Assembly: GCA_030149365.1 (NCBI GenBank)
Contig: JASBRP010000004.1
Coordinates: forward strand, 1-64,000
Source: Solimonas sp.
GTDB lineage: Bacteria; Pseudomonadota; Gammaproteobacteria; Nevskiales; Nevskiaceae
DNA length: 64,000 nucleotides
Reading direction: 5' to 3'
Part shown: positions 1 through 8,280 of the stretch, piece after piece
How the letters are laid out: every line of letters begins with the position of its first letter
Position numbering within the stretch: position 1 is the stretch's first letter
The notes under the pieces: model-generated
Seen by the model: only the letters and a program-made list of their open reading frames with translations
What the model was told of the DNA's origin: nothing
Databases searched by the model: none
Made by a program: the position numbers and the translations under genes

Positions 1-391
1 GGGCTCGTCCTTTGGGCGTCAGTCGGGCATTCTCGTGGCTGTTCATCCGGCTCCCTGCTGATGGGGTTGAAGTCTCGACAACCTCAGATTCCCATCAACA
101 CAGCCGGATGAACAACCTATCGAACCTTCACACCTAGGGAACCCCTGAAGAAGTCCGTTCGTGCTGAGCCTGTCGAAGCATGGACGGACTTCCCGCCAGG
201 TCCGTCAATGAGTTGCCGCCCACCCTTCGACAGGCTCAGGGCGAGCGGCAACTAAAGTCAGAATCTCCCTCGTGCGCCACCCCCTCTCCCGCCAGCGGGC
301 GAGGGAATCACCCGCTGCTGCATTCGGGTGAGTCCCCCAACCCGGCAAGTCTGAGACAGTCCCCCCACAAGACCAGAAGGGGAGAACCACC
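1..391. other. Gene-free left edge, repeat-rich
   Basis: I see no convincing protein gene in this stretch. It holds an imperfect inverted repeat (GTTCATCCGGCT near 42 and AGCCGGATGAAC near 101-112), a CTAG at 134-137 followed by GGGAACCCCTGAAGAAGTCC, and two dispersed repeat units described separately. The CTAG plus the following sequence looks like an IS5-type terminus and target, but no transposase is visible, so this is only a possibility. The SDR gene starts at 392. Confidence 0.5.
151..305. repeat. Dispersed palindromic repeats (CTTCGACAGGCTCAG and CCCTCTCCCG types)
   Basis: GCTGAGCCTGTCGAAG (about 163-178) is inverted relative to CTTCGACAGGCTCAG (about 225-239), with flanking CCGTTCG and CGAGCGG arms. 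A related copy lies at about 37640-37672. At 282-305 there is a near-perfect palindrome of the CCCTCTCCCGC/GCGGGCGAGGG type, which recurs at 21.9, 22.0, 37.0, 50.4, 50.6, 56.5 and 56.7 kb. These look like dispersed intergenic repeats rather than coding sequence. Confidence 0.7.
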
Positions 392-1150
392 ATGCGCAGG
401 CTCGAGAACAAGGTCATCGCGGTCGTAGGCGCCGGCTCCGGCATCGGCGCCGTCACGGCGCAGCGCCTGGCGGCGGAGGGCGCCGCGGTGGTGGTGGCGG
501 ACATCAACACCGCCAGCGCGCGGTCCGTGGCGGCCGGCATCGTCGCCGACGGCGGCCAGGCCACCGCGGTCAACTGCGACATCGCCGACGACGCCAGCGT
601 GGCCACCATGGTGCGCGCCACCGTGACCGCCTACGGCGGGCTCGACGGTCTTCACGTCAACGCCGCCGACATGCGCGCGATCCTGTCCGACGGCGATGCG
701 CTGGACGTCTCCCTGGACATCTTCGACCGTAGCCTGGCGGTGAACCTGCGCGGCCACCTGCTGTGCACGCGCCATGCGCTGCCGGAGCTGCTCAAGCGCG
801 GCGGAGCCATCGTCTACACCAGCTCCGGCGCGGCCGACATGGGCGAGCCCACGCGCGTGTCCTATGCCGTGAGCAAGGCCGGCCTGCAGGCACTGATGCG
901 CCACGTCGCCTCGCGCTGGGGCAAGCAGGGCATCCGCGCCAACGCCATCGCGCCCGGCCTGGTGCTGACCGAGCAGCTGCGCGACCACTTCCCCGAAAAC
1001 CTGCGCCAGGCCACGCTGGCCATCACGCGCAGCACCCGCCTGGGCACCAGCGAAGACATCGCCGCGATGGTGGCCATGCTGATGTCGGACGACGGTGCCT
1101 GGATCAACGGCCAGGTGATCGGCGTGGACGGCGGCGCGCGGTTCCGTTGA
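392..1150 (+). CDS. Short-chain dehydrogenase/reductase (SDR)
   Basis: A 252-residue classical SDR, a cytosolic NAD(P)-dependent oxidoreductase. The nucleotide-binding glycine motif GAGSGIG is at residues 13-19, an acidic residue (VVVADIN, near 37) at the end of the second strand favours NAD(H), the structural Asn is in AVNLRG (near 118), the catalytic Ser is in VYTSSG (144-145), and Tyr158/Lys162 form YAVSK. The usual NNAG motif reads VNAA. An AAGGGGAG ribosome site sits just before the ATG. The substrate cannot be told from sequence. It stands alone on the + strand and converges with the thioesterase downstream. Confidence 0.9.
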   Translation: MRRLENKVIAVVGAGSGIGAVTAQRLAAEGAAVVVADINTASARSVAAGIVADGGQATAVNCDIADDASVATMVRATVTAYGGLDGLHVNAADMRAILSDGDALDVSLDIFDRSLAVNLRGHLLCTRHALPELLKRGGAIVYTSSGAADMGEPTRVSYAVSKAGLQALMRHVASRWGKQGIRANAIAPGLVLTEQLRDHFPENLRQATLAITRSTRLGTSEDIAAMVAMLMSDDGAWINGQVIGVDGGARFR

Positions 1151-1180
1151 TGCCCCTGTAGCCCGCGCGAACCTGCCGGG

Positions 1181-1666
1181 CTATCTCGCCAGCGTCAGCC
1201 GCGCCGGCACCGGCGGCAGCCCCGCCTGCGCCACCACCACCCGCTGCAGCCGGGCCAGCACCTCCTCCGGCAGCGGCGCCGAGCGGCGCGTGGACAGGTC
1301 CACGTGCACGTCGATCTGCTCGCCCACGGCGGCGCGGATGTCGCGGTCCAGGTTCCACAGCTCGTGGAAGAAATGGATGCGCTTGCGGTCCACCCCCAGC
1401 AGGCGGGAGCGCACCTCCACCCGCTCGCCGACCCGCAGTTCGCGCTCGAAGCGGAAGTTGCTCTCCACCACCATCTTGGACAGCCCGCGCGCGGCCACGT
1501 AGGTCCGCCCCAGTTCCAGGTGCTCCGTCACCTCCACTTGGGCCTGGTAGAGCAGGTGGTAGTAGCGCTCCACGTTCATGTGGTCGTTGACGTCGATCCA
1601 ATCCGCCGGCACGGTGGCACGGTACAGGCGGAAGGGCTGGGCGAGGGCGGGATCGGGGCTGTTCAT
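1181..1666 (-). CDS. Acyl-CoA thioesterase, hotdog fold (YbgC/FadM type)
   Basis: A 161-residue single-domain hotdog protein of usual family length. Residues 22-31 (DWIDVNDHMN) match the conserved motif of 4-hydroxybenzoyl-CoA/YbgC-like thioesterases, which hydrolyse short- or medium-chain acyl-CoA in the cytosol. The frame is open upstream to 1777, but the start at 1666 is preferred because longer versions add a low-complexity N-terminus and overlap the divergent ABC gene that starts at 1743. The 76-bp gap between the two starts probably holds both promoters. The substrate is not predictable. Confidence 0.82.
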   Translation of the reverse strand: MNSPDPALAQPFRLYRATVPADWIDVNDHMNVERYYHLLYQAQVEVTEHLELGRTYVAARGLSKMVVESNFRFERELRVGERVEVRSRLLGVDRKRIHFFHELWNLDRDIRAAVGEQIDVHVDLSTRRSAPLPEEVLARLQRVVVAQAGLPPVPARLTLAR

Positions 1667-1742
1667 GGCCCCAGTCTGCCGCCCTCCCGGTTTGGGCGGC
1701 CTCGTCCGAATGCGGGCGCCCGGTGCTATCGTGGCGCCCGCC

Positions 1743-3554
1743 ATGACCGAACCCGCCGCCCCCGAACCCGCTGGCACCGCCGAGATGCTGGAAACCCTCA
1801 GCCCCCCGGGCCCGGCCGCGCGCCGGCGCCTGGTCGCCCTGAGCGGGCTCTGGCCCTTCCTGCGGCCCTATCGCCGCCAGGTGGCCCTGGCCTTCCTGCT
1901 GCTCTGCGCGGCCTCGGTGGTGATGCTGGCGGTGCCGCTGGCGGTGCGCCAGCTGATCGACCACGGCTTCGTCGCAGGCGCCGCGGTCAACCAGTATTTC
2001 CTTGCGCTGTTCGGCATCGCCATGGTCTGGGGTGCCACGGTGGCGGCGCGCTTCTACTACGTCAGCTGGATCGGCGAGCGCGTGACCGCCGACCTGCGCG
2101 ATGCGGTCTACCGCCGCATGCTGGAGCAATCGCCGCAGTTCTTCGAGACCACCCGCACCGGCGAGGTGCTGTCGCGCCTGACCGCGGATACCACCCTGGT
2201 GCAGACCGTGGTGGGGTCCTCGGTATCCATGGGCCTGCGCAGCTTCTTCCAGTTCCTCGGCGGCCTGGTGATGCTGGCCGTGACCAGCGCCAAGCTGTTC
2301 GCCGTGACCCTGGTGCTGCTGATCCTGGTGGTGCTGCCGCTGATCCTAACCGCGCGCGGCGTGCGCAAACTGTCGCGCGAATCGCAGGACCGCATCGCCG
2401 ACACCTCCGCGGTGGCCGGCGAAATCCTCAACGCCATTCCCACGGTCCAGGCCTTCACCAAGGAAGGCGACGAAGGCCGGCGCTACGGTGCCGCGGTGGA
2501 AGACAGCTTCCTCTCGGCGATCCGCCGCACGCGCCTGCGCGCGGTGATGACCACCATCGCGATCAGCGGCGTGTTCGGCGCCGTGGTCTTCGTGCTGTGG
2601 CTGGGCGCCCAGGCCGTGATCGCCGGCAGCATGAGCGCCGGCCAGTTGGCCTCCTTCATCCTCTACGCCGGCTTCACCGCCGGCGGCATCGGCGTGATCG
2701 CCGAGGTCTGGGGCGACATCATGCGCGCCGCCGGCGCCACCGAGCGCCTGATGGAACTGCTGGCGGCCGAGCCGGCGATCCAGGCACCGGCGCAGCCGCT
2801 GGCACTGCCGCCGGCCCGCCAGGCACGCCTGAGCTTCGAGAAAGTGAGCTTCCACTATCCCTCGCGGCCCAAGTCCGCGGCGCTGGACGACATCAGCCTG
2901 GTCGTGCGCGAGGGCGAGACCGTGGCCCTGGTCGGCCCCAGCGGCGCCGGCAAGACCACGCTGTTCCAGCTGCTGCTGCGCTTCTACGACGTGGGCGGCG
3001 GCGCCATCCGCTTCAACGGCATCGACCTGCGCCACCTGGACCCCGCCGCGCTGCGCTCGCAGATCGGTATCGTGCCGCAGGACGCGGTGATCTTTTCGGC
3101 CGACGCCATGGAGAACATCCGCTACGGCCGCGCCGGCGCCAGCGACGAGGAAGTGATCGCCGCCGCCCGCGCTGCGCTCTGCGACGAATTCATCATGCGC
3201 CTGCCCGAGGGCTACCAGACCTTCCTCGGCGAACGCGGCCTGCGCCTGTCCGGTGGCCAGAAGCAGCGCATCGCCATCGCCCGCGCCATGCTGCGCAACC
3301 CGCCGCTGCTGCTGCTGGACGAGGCCACCAGCGCCCTGGATGCCGAAAGCGAGGCCCTGGTGCAGCAGGGCCTGGAAGCAGCCATGCGCGACCGTACCAC
3401 GCTGATCATCGCCCACCGCCTCGCCACCGTGCGCAAGGCCGACCGCATCGTCGTGCTGGAGCACGGCCGCATCGTGGAGACCGGCACGCCACAGGAACTG
3501 CTGCTGCAGGGTGGGCTGTATGCAAGGCTGGCGAACCTGCAGTTGGTTGCATAA
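1743..3554 (+). CDS. ABC exporter, fused TM-ATPase (MsbA/lipid or multidrug type)
   Basis: A 603-residue half-transporter, expected to work as a homodimer in the inner membrane. Six hydrophobic segments lie between about 40 and 330, followed by an ATPase with Walker A GPSGAGKTT (about 398), signature LSGGQKQR (about 502), Walker B LLLLDEATSALD and the H-loop IIAHRL. The length and fusion order match MsbA/LmrA-type exporters of lipids or drugs. No msbA companion such as lpxK is adjacent, so I do not call it msbA. The ATG at 1743 is chosen because upstream codons would run into the divergent thioesterase. Confidence 0.9.
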   Translation: MTEPAAPEPAGTAEMLETLSPPGPAARRRLVALSGLWPFLRPYRRQVALAFLLLCAASVVMLAVPLAVRQLIDHGFVAGAAVNQYFLALFGIAMVWGATVAARFYYVSWIGERVTADLRDAVYRRMLEQSPQFFETTRTGEVLSRLTADTTLVQTVVGSSVSMGLRSFFQFLGGLVMLAVTSAKLFAVTLVLLILVVLPLILTARGVRKLSRESQDRIADTSAVAGEILNAIPTVQAFTKEGDEGRRYGAAVEDSFLSAIRRTRLRAVMTTIAISGVFGAVVFVLWLGAQAVIAGSMSAGQLASFILYAGFTAGGIGVIAEVWGDIMRAAGATERLMELLAAEPAIQAPAQPLALPPARQARLSFEKVSFHYPSRPKSAALDDISLVVREGETVALVGPSGAGKTTLFQLLLRFYDVGGGAIRFNGIDLRHLDPAALRSQIGIVPQDAVIFSADAMENIRYGRAGASDEEVIAAARAALCDEFIMRLPEGYQTFLGERGLRLSGGQKQRIAIARAMLRNPPLLLLDEATSALDAESEALVQQGLEAAMRDRTTLIIAHRLATVRKADRIVVLEHGRIVETGTPQELLLQGGLYARLANLQLVA

Positions 3555-3575
3555 CCAGTATCCTACCCCTCCCCC

Positions 3576-3716
3576 GAACCGTTCATGCCGAGTGCGCCGC
3601 AAAGCGGCGTGTATCGAGGCACGCGCCCTGCCTCCGTGCATCACAGCCGTTCGTCCCGAGTGATCCGCCCTGGCGGATCGTATCGAGGGACGCGGCGCAC
3701 TCGGCATGAACGGTTC
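3576..3716. repeat. 141-bp element bounded by 25-bp perfect inverted repeats
   Basis: GAACCGTTCATGCCGAGTGC begins a 25-bp arm (3576-3600) that is repeated exactly in inverted orientation at 3692-3716. The interior contains GTATCGAGG(C/G)ACGCG twice and a small hairpin, ATCCGCC/GGCGGAT. A half copy of the same sequence is found at about 37115-37165. No open frame is credible inside it. It sits between the ABC exporter and the oxygenase gene. Confidence 0.85.
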
Positions 3717-3793
3717 ATTGGAGATTCCGCAAGAAGCGGAGCTTCCTGGCTGAACGCCAGCGCTACAGTTCCGCATCAGCCACGGAACCGCGT

Positions 3794-4501
3794 ATGGACT
3801 TCAACGCCCGCATCGCCCAGCAAGACTGGCCCCGCATCCTGCGAGAAATGGATGATCAGGGCTGGTCCTGCCTGCCCTCACTGCTGACACCGTCGGAATG
3901 CGCCGCGGCCGCCGCTCTGTACGACGAACCCGCGCGCTTCCGCAGCCGCGTGGTGATGGCGCGCCATGGCTTCGGCCAGGGCGAGTACCAGTACTTCCTC
4001 TATCCCCTGCCGCCGCCGGTGGCGGCGCTGCGCGAGGCGCTGTACCCGCGGCTGGCGCCGCTGGCCAATCGCTGGACCGAGACCATGGGCCTGGCGGCGC
4101 GCTACCCGGAAGAGCTGCAGGAATTCCTGCAGCGCTGCCACCAGGCGGGCCAGCAGCGGCCGACGCCCTTGCTGCTGCGCTATGGACCGGGTGACTACAA
4201 CTGCCTGCACCAGGACCTCTACGGTGAGCAGGTATTCCCGCTGCAGGCGGCCGTGCTGCTGTCGCAGCCGCAGCGGGATTTCGAGGGCGGTGAGTTCGTG
4301 CTGACCGAGCAGCGGCCGCGACGGCAGTCGCGCGTGGATGTGGTACCGCTGATGCAGGGCGATGCCGTGATCTTCGCCGTGCATCACCGGCCCGCGGCGG
4401 GCAGCCGGGGCAGCTATCGCGTCAACCTGCGCCACGGCGTCAGCCGCCTACGTGCGGGACATCGCCATACCCTGGGGATCATCTTTCACGACGCGAGTTG
4501 A
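3794..4501 (+). CDS. 2OG-Fe(II) oxygenase, DUF2086/COG3826 family
   Basis: A 235-residue protein with the layout of the DUF2086 (Oxygenase-NA) family of 2-oxoglutarate and Fe(II)-dependent dioxygenases. His139 and Asp141 (CLHQDLYGE) form the HxD metal site, His197/198 (FAVHHRP) supply the distal ligand, and Arg209 or Arg213 (SYRVNLRHGV) would bind 2-oxoglutarate. The long RFRSRVVMARHGFG block (48-61) is typical of the family. The physiological substrate is unknown. It is monocistronic, with repeat DNA on both sides. Confidence 0.88.
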   Translation: MDFNARIAQQDWPRILREMDDQGWSCLPSLLTPSECAAAAALYDEPARFRSRVVMARHGFGQGEYQYFLYPLPPPVAALREALYPRLAPLANRWTETMGLAARYPEELQEFLQRCHQAGQQRPTPLLLRYGPGDYNCLHQDLYGEQVFPLQAAVLLSQPQRDFEGGEFVLTEQRPRRQSRVDVVPLMQGDAVIFAVHHRPAAGSRGSYRVNLRHGVSRLRAGHRHTLGIIFHDAS

Positions 4502-4511
4502 GCAGCCTGCC

Positions 4512-4590
4512 ATCGTAGGAGCGGCCGTTGGCCGCGATGCACAGATCCTCCTGTCCACCTGCCTTAGCGGCTGACAGCCGCTCCTACGAT
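4512..4590. repeat. REP-like inverted repeat (GTAGGAGCGGC type)
   Basis: ATCGTAGGAGCGGC at 4512-4525 is exactly inverted at 4577-4590, each arm continuing into its own small stem (GGCCGTTGGCC; AGCGGCTGACAGCCGCT). This is the layout of paired REP elements. Related pairs are at 8202-8260 and 54023-54080. It lies between convergent genes. Confidence 0.8.
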
Positions 4591-4604
4591 CAACCGGGAA
4601 ACGA

Positions 4605-6026
4605 TCACTGCCTCAGGCTGATGGTCCGCTGTTTCCAGTCCGCCGACTGCCAGCGATAGAAGGAACTCAGATGCGCCGGCTCCGCCGCGCTGCGCTCGGT
4701 TGCCAGGGTGGCCAGCGACACCAGTTCGTAGCTGCGGGTCCAGCGGCCGTCCACACGCGCCTCGCGCGCCGCCAGCATCTGCTTGCCCCCTGGCACCCAG
4801 CCGGCGAACTCCACGTAGCCGATGCCGGGATCGGTCGCCGCGGGCGGCAGCACCTGCACGCTCCAGTTGCCGTCCTGCTGCGTGAAGACCCAGAGCTCCA
4901 GCCAGGTGTCCAGCGGCTGCACCGCCAGGGCCAAGGCCTTGCCGCCGGCCTCGGCGCGGGCCGAGGCGTTCCAGACGCGGCCGTAGGTGCAGCGGCGCAG
5001 CAGCGGGTTCTGCGCGTCGTTCTTCGGCCCGGTCAGCAGCACGCAGGTCTCGCCCGGCTGACCGGCGACGGTGCTGATGCCGAGCTTGCCGGATGCGGGC
5101 GCTGCGGGCTCCAGGGCCCAGCGCGAGGCGCCCACACGGACCGCCGCCTCGGTGTAGGCGCGCTGGTCTTCCTCCGGCAACTGCGCGCGGTCGACACCGG
5201 CGAGGGCTTCCAGCGCGCGGGCTTCGGCGGCTGCCGCGGCGCTGCTGCCGTCGGCCCGGCGAGCCTGCGCGTAGGCCAGGGCGGACCACACGCCGGCGCG
5301 GCGCAGCCGCACCCGGTTTTTCGTCGGGCCGTCCAGTTCCGCGAGATCCACGCGGTCCAGCAGGTCGGCACGCCACTGGTCCAGCTGTACGCGCGCAAGG
5401 GGCTGCGTGGCCGGGTCGATGCAATCGTGACGGGTCAGCGCCAGTACCGCACGCGCCCGTTGCGCGGGCGCGGCGGGCAGGGTCAGCACGCGCCGGAAGG
5501 CGTCGCCGTCGTAGCACAGCTGGATGCGGCCATCGTCACGCTCGAACTGCGTCCAGGCCACGCCGTAGCGGCGGGTCACGTCCAGGTGCGCGGCGGTCTT
5601 CGCCTCGTCAGCCTTCATCTGCTTGCCGGAAGCACGGCGCGCCAGGCGCTCGGCCATGCTGCCCAGCGCATCGAAGGGCTCGGCGTCGATGTCCGCGGCC
5701 GGCGCGGCGCGCAGGTAGGCGGCGGCGTAGGCGATGCCCAGGGCCTCCTGGCCTGGGGCATCGCGCAGGAAGCGCAGCACCGCCAGCAGTTCCGGTGCCT
5801 GGGCCTCGTCGAACTCCAGGCTGCGGACCTGCGGCGCCCGCACCCAGCCACCGCGTTCGCGCTGGTGATCCCAGACCTGCAGGAAGCCCAGGCGCTCGCC
5901 GCGCACCTCCAGCGTGTCGCCCTGCCAGAGCTGTGCCTGCTGTTGGGACGAATCGCGCGGGGCAGCACGTAGCGCGGTGTCATCTTGCGCGACGATGGCC
6001 AGGGCGGTGAGGGCGGCGAGGATCAC
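4605..6026 (-). CDS. Hypothetical secreted protein with N-terminal SH3-like region
   Basis: A 473-residue protein starting at a GTG that overlaps the stop of the SPFH gene (GTGA). Residues 1-14 are hydrophobic, consistent with a short signal peptide, so it is probably periplasmic. Residues 15-70 (ALRAAP, QLWQGDTLEVRGE, GFLQVWD, GGWVRAPQVR) resemble a bacterial SH3 domain of the type that binds wall peptides. The remainder is alpha-helical and Ala-rich, then beta-rich, with four widely spaced Cys and no enzyme motif I recognise. The overlap with the SPFH gene implies co-translation. The function is unknown. Confidence 0.7.
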   Translation of the reverse strand: MILAALTALAIVAQDDTALRAAPRDSSQQQAQLWQGDTLEVRGERLGFLQVWDHQRERGGWVRAPQVRSLEFDEAQAPELLAVLRFLRDAPGQEALGIAYAAAYLRAAPAADIDAEPFDALGSMAERLARRASGKQMKADEAKTAAHLDVTRRYGVAWTQFERDDGRIQLCYDGDAFRRVLTLPAAPAQRARAVLALTRHDCIDPATQPLARVQLDQWRADLLDRVDLAELDGPTKNRVRLRRAGVWSALAYAQARRADGSSAAAAAEARALEALAGVDRAQLPEEDQRAYTEAAVRVGASRWALEPAAPASGKLGISTVAGQPGETCVLLTGPKNDAQNPLLRRCTYGRVWNASARAEAGGKALALAVQPLDTWLELWVFTQQDGNWSVQVLPPAATDPGIGYVEFAGWVPGGKQMLAAREARVDGRWTRSYELVSLATLATERSAAEPAHLSSFYRWQSADWKQRTISLRQ

Positions 6027-7270
6027 TGTTCCTCCTCCGTCGCGGTGGCGACGGCGGGCGGCTGGTTCTGGCCCAGCAGGGCGGAGCCGATGAAGCCACC
6101 ACCGGCCGGCGGCGAGGCGATGATCACCTGCACCTTGTCGGACAGCTTGTCGGCCATGGTCTTCTGGATCAGCAGGGGATGCTTGCTCAGCAACTGGCCG
6201 TCACGCTCCATCTGCGCGCTGGTGACCTTGCCGACCTGCTCCAGGCGATAGGTTTCGGCGTCCGCCAGCTTGCGGCGCGAGTCCGCCTCGCCCGAGGCCT
6301 CCACGCGGCGCGCCTCGGCATTGCCCTCGGCGTAGCGGATACGCGAGATTTTCTCCGCCTCGGCCTCCAGCTTGCGCTGCTCGATCTGCTTCTCCTTGAA
6401 CGGCAGCACGTGCTTCATCGCCTCCTGCTGCGCGCGGGCGGCGATCACCTGCTCGTTGCCGGCGGCCTCGGCCGCCTTCTCGCGGCGCACCTTGTCGGCC
6501 TCGGCCTCCAGGGCGGTTTCCTTCACCTGCTGGTCCTTCAGGGCCAGGGTGTACTGCATCTTCTCGGTCGCCAGTTCCTCGGCCAGCATCTGGTCCATGC
6601 CGCTGCGGTACTCGCGCGGCAGGTCCACGTTGCCCAGTTGCACGTCGCGCAGCAGGATGCCGTCCGCAGCCAGGCGTGGCTTCAGCTCGGCCACGATCTT
6701 CTGCTGGATCTCGGCGCGCTTGCTGGAGAAAATCTCCTTCACGGTATAGGCCGTGAAGATGCGGTAGATCACACCATGCAGGGCAGGCTCCACCACGTCG
6801 TGGTCGATGTCGGCGGGCAGCTGACGTGCGACCTCGCTGACGCGCTTCGGGTCCAGCGCGTAGCGCAGGCTCAGGTCCACGCCCAGGGACAGGCCCTCCT
6901 TGGACTGGAACGGCGCGGAGCCGTCGGCGCGGGCGCTGTCGGCCGGGCGCAGCACGCGGTCGCGCAGGGAATAGCGCTGCAGTTCGTGCAGGCCGGGCAT
7001 CACCATGACCGGGCCGGCGGCGAAGGTGGCCTGGCTGCCGGTAATGCGGTTGCTGCGCATGGCCACCTCGCCGGACTCGACGGTCTGCATCGGCGGGTGG
7101 CGGTAGCCGCCATAGACCGCGGCGGCGATCAGCCCCAGCGCGAACAGCCGCCCACGCAGGCGCCAGGCGCCACTGGCCGCGGTTTCCGCCGCTCCGCCCA
7201 GCTTCTCCTGCCAGTCCGGCTTGTGAGCCGGAGGCTCTGACTGCGCATCTTCCTGAATCGGTTCCTGCAT
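6023..7270 (-). CDS. SPFH/Band 7 (prohibitin-like) membrane protein
   Basis: A 415-residue prohibitin-type protein. A short cytoplasmic N-terminus is followed by one membrane segment (about 41-56), the SPFH domain (about 60-240, with RYSLRDRVL and SLRYALDPKRVSEVA), and a long charged coiled coil (about 240-370, rich in EAEADKVRREKAAEAAG-like stretches). Proteins of this class assemble into large membrane rings and modulate membrane proteases or microdomains. The partner here is likely the overlapping SH3-like protein downstream, since both form one transcription unit. No FtsH or NfeD gene is adjacent. Confidence 0.85.
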   Translation of the reverse strand: MQEPIQEDAQSEPPAHKPDWQEKLGGAAETAASGAWRLRGRLFALGLIAAAVYGGYRHPPMQTVESGEVAMRSNRITGSQATFAAGPVMVMPGLHELQRYSLRDRVLRPADSARADGSAPFQSKEGLSLGVDLSLRYALDPKRVSEVARQLPADIDHDVVEPALHGVIYRIFTAYTVKEIFSSKRAEIQQKIVAELKPRLAADGILLRDVQLGNVDLPREYRSGMDQMLAEELATEKMQYTLALKDQQVKETALEAEADKVRREKAAEAAGNEQVIAARAQQEAMKHVLPFKEKQIEQRKLEAEAEKISRIRYAEGNAEARRVEASGEADSRRKLADAETYRLEQVGKVTSAQMERDGQLLSKHPLLIQKTMADKLSDKVQVIIASPPAGGGFIGSALLGQNQPPAVATATEEEQ

Positions 7271-7450
7271 GACCCTGCTCCCTGAAAGCCCGGACCGGGA
7301 AGCGGCCTTGCCCGGCCGCCGCAGCGGCGGCCCGGTGGGGACCGCTGTTGGGACTGCAGTTTGGGCAAGGGACGTGCGCCGGCTGTGGCACAGGCATGCA
7401 AGATCGGTGGAATTTCGTGCAGAACCTGTGCAAGAACTAGAATGCCGCCC

Positions 7451-7669
7451 ATGAACACCGTCGACTTTGATCTGGACCGCGAATACGTCGAACTCAACCA
7501 GTTGCTCAAGCTGGCGGGAGTCTGCGATTCCGGCGGCGCCGGCAAGCAGCTGGTGGCCGAGGGCCTGGTCACCGTGGATGGCCAGCCGGAAAGCCGCAAG
7601 ACCGCCAAGATCCGCAGCGGCCAGGTCGTGGAGTGCGAGGGTCTGCGCATCCGGGTGCGGTCCGCCTGA
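7451..7669 (+). CDS. Small S4-domain RNA-binding protein (YbcJ-like)
   Basis: A 72-residue protein made almost wholly of an S4 RNA-binding fold: YVELNQLLKLAGVCDSGG, then AEGLVTVDG and KTAKIRSGQVVECEG. This matches YbcJ/YaaA-type small S4 proteins thought to bind structured RNA. The start is not fixed: ATG at 7442 (three residues longer) and ATG at 7451 are both possible and neither has a clear ribosome site. The next gene follows after 5 bp, so the two are probably cotranscribed. It is divergent from the SPFH operon, which starts at 7270. Confidence 0.78.
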   Translation: MNTVDFDLDREYVELNQLLKLAGVCDSGGAGKQLVAEGLVTVDGQPESRKTAKIRSGQVVECEGLRIRVRSA

Positions 7670-7674
7670 GCGGC

Positions 7675-8196
7675 ATGCCCACGGACGACCTCCTGCGCCG
7701 CTACCTCGGCGCCTACCCGGAGCACCTGCAGGCGCAGGTGCGCGGGCTGGTCGAGCAGGGGAGGCTGGCGGAACACCTGGCGCGTCGCTACCCGGGCAGC
7801 CACCAGGTCCAGAGCGACGGCGCGCTGCACGAGTACGTGCAGGAGCTGAAGCAGTCGTACCTGCGCAGCGCGCCGCCGCTGCACAAGGTCCAGTTCCAGA
7901 ACAAGATGGACGTGCTGCAGAACGTGCTGGGCCTGCACACCGCGATCTCGCGAGTGCAGGGGGCCAAGCTCAAGGCCAAGGCGGAAATCCGCGTCTCGGG
8001 CCTGTTCAAGGAACTGGCGCCGGAATTCCTCGAGATGGTGGTGGTGCACGAGCTGGCGCACCTGCGCGAGCGTGACCACAACAAGGCCTTCTACCAGCTC
8101 TGCCGGCACATGCTGCCGGACTACCACCAGGTGGAGTTCGATCTCAGGCTGGTGTTGTTGCAGCGGGCGCTGCCATCGTCCTCGGTTGGACCCTGA
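7675..8196 (+). CDS. YgjP-type zinc metallopeptidase (DUF45/M48-like)
   Basis: A 173-residue protein carrying HELAHLRERDH: His125, Glu126 and His129 form the HExxH zinc site and His135 is the likely third ligand (HNKAFY), the arrangement seen in YgjP/DUF45 (UTP pyrophosphatase-associated) peptidases. No signal peptide or membrane segment is present, so it is probably cytosolic. It follows the S4 gene by 5 bp. The target is unknown. A REP-like pair sits right after the stop. Confidence 0.82.
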   Translation: MPTDDLLRRYLGAYPEHLQAQVRGLVEQGRLAEHLARRYPGSHQVQSDGALHEYVQELKQSYLRSAPPLHKVQFQNKMDVLQNVLGLHTAISRVQGAKLKAKAEIRVSGLFKELAPEFLEMVVVHELAHLRERDHNKAFYQLCRHMLPDYHQVEFDLRLVLLQRALPSSSVGP

Positions 8197-8201
8197 AGCA
8201 A

Positions 8202-8260
8202 GTCGCCGGCAAGCTGGCTCCTACAATCCTGTCCTTGTAGCAGCCAGCTTGCTGGCGACC
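8202..8260. repeat. REP-like inverted repeat
   Basis: GTCGCCGGCAAGCTGGCTCC at 8202 onward is nearly the inverse of the unit ending GCCAGCTTGCTGGCGAC at about 8259. The same family occurs at 54023-54080 and, in a variant, at 4512-4590. It lies between the metallopeptidase and the convergent amidohydrolase, where it could also act as a transcript end. Confidence 0.8.
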
Positions 8261-8280
8261 AGGTCCGAAGAGTGGATTGG

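Noticed and set aside
1-140. Insertion sequence at the left edge
   Set aside because: A CTAG and IR-like sequence are present, but no transposase frame and no second end can be seen inside the window.
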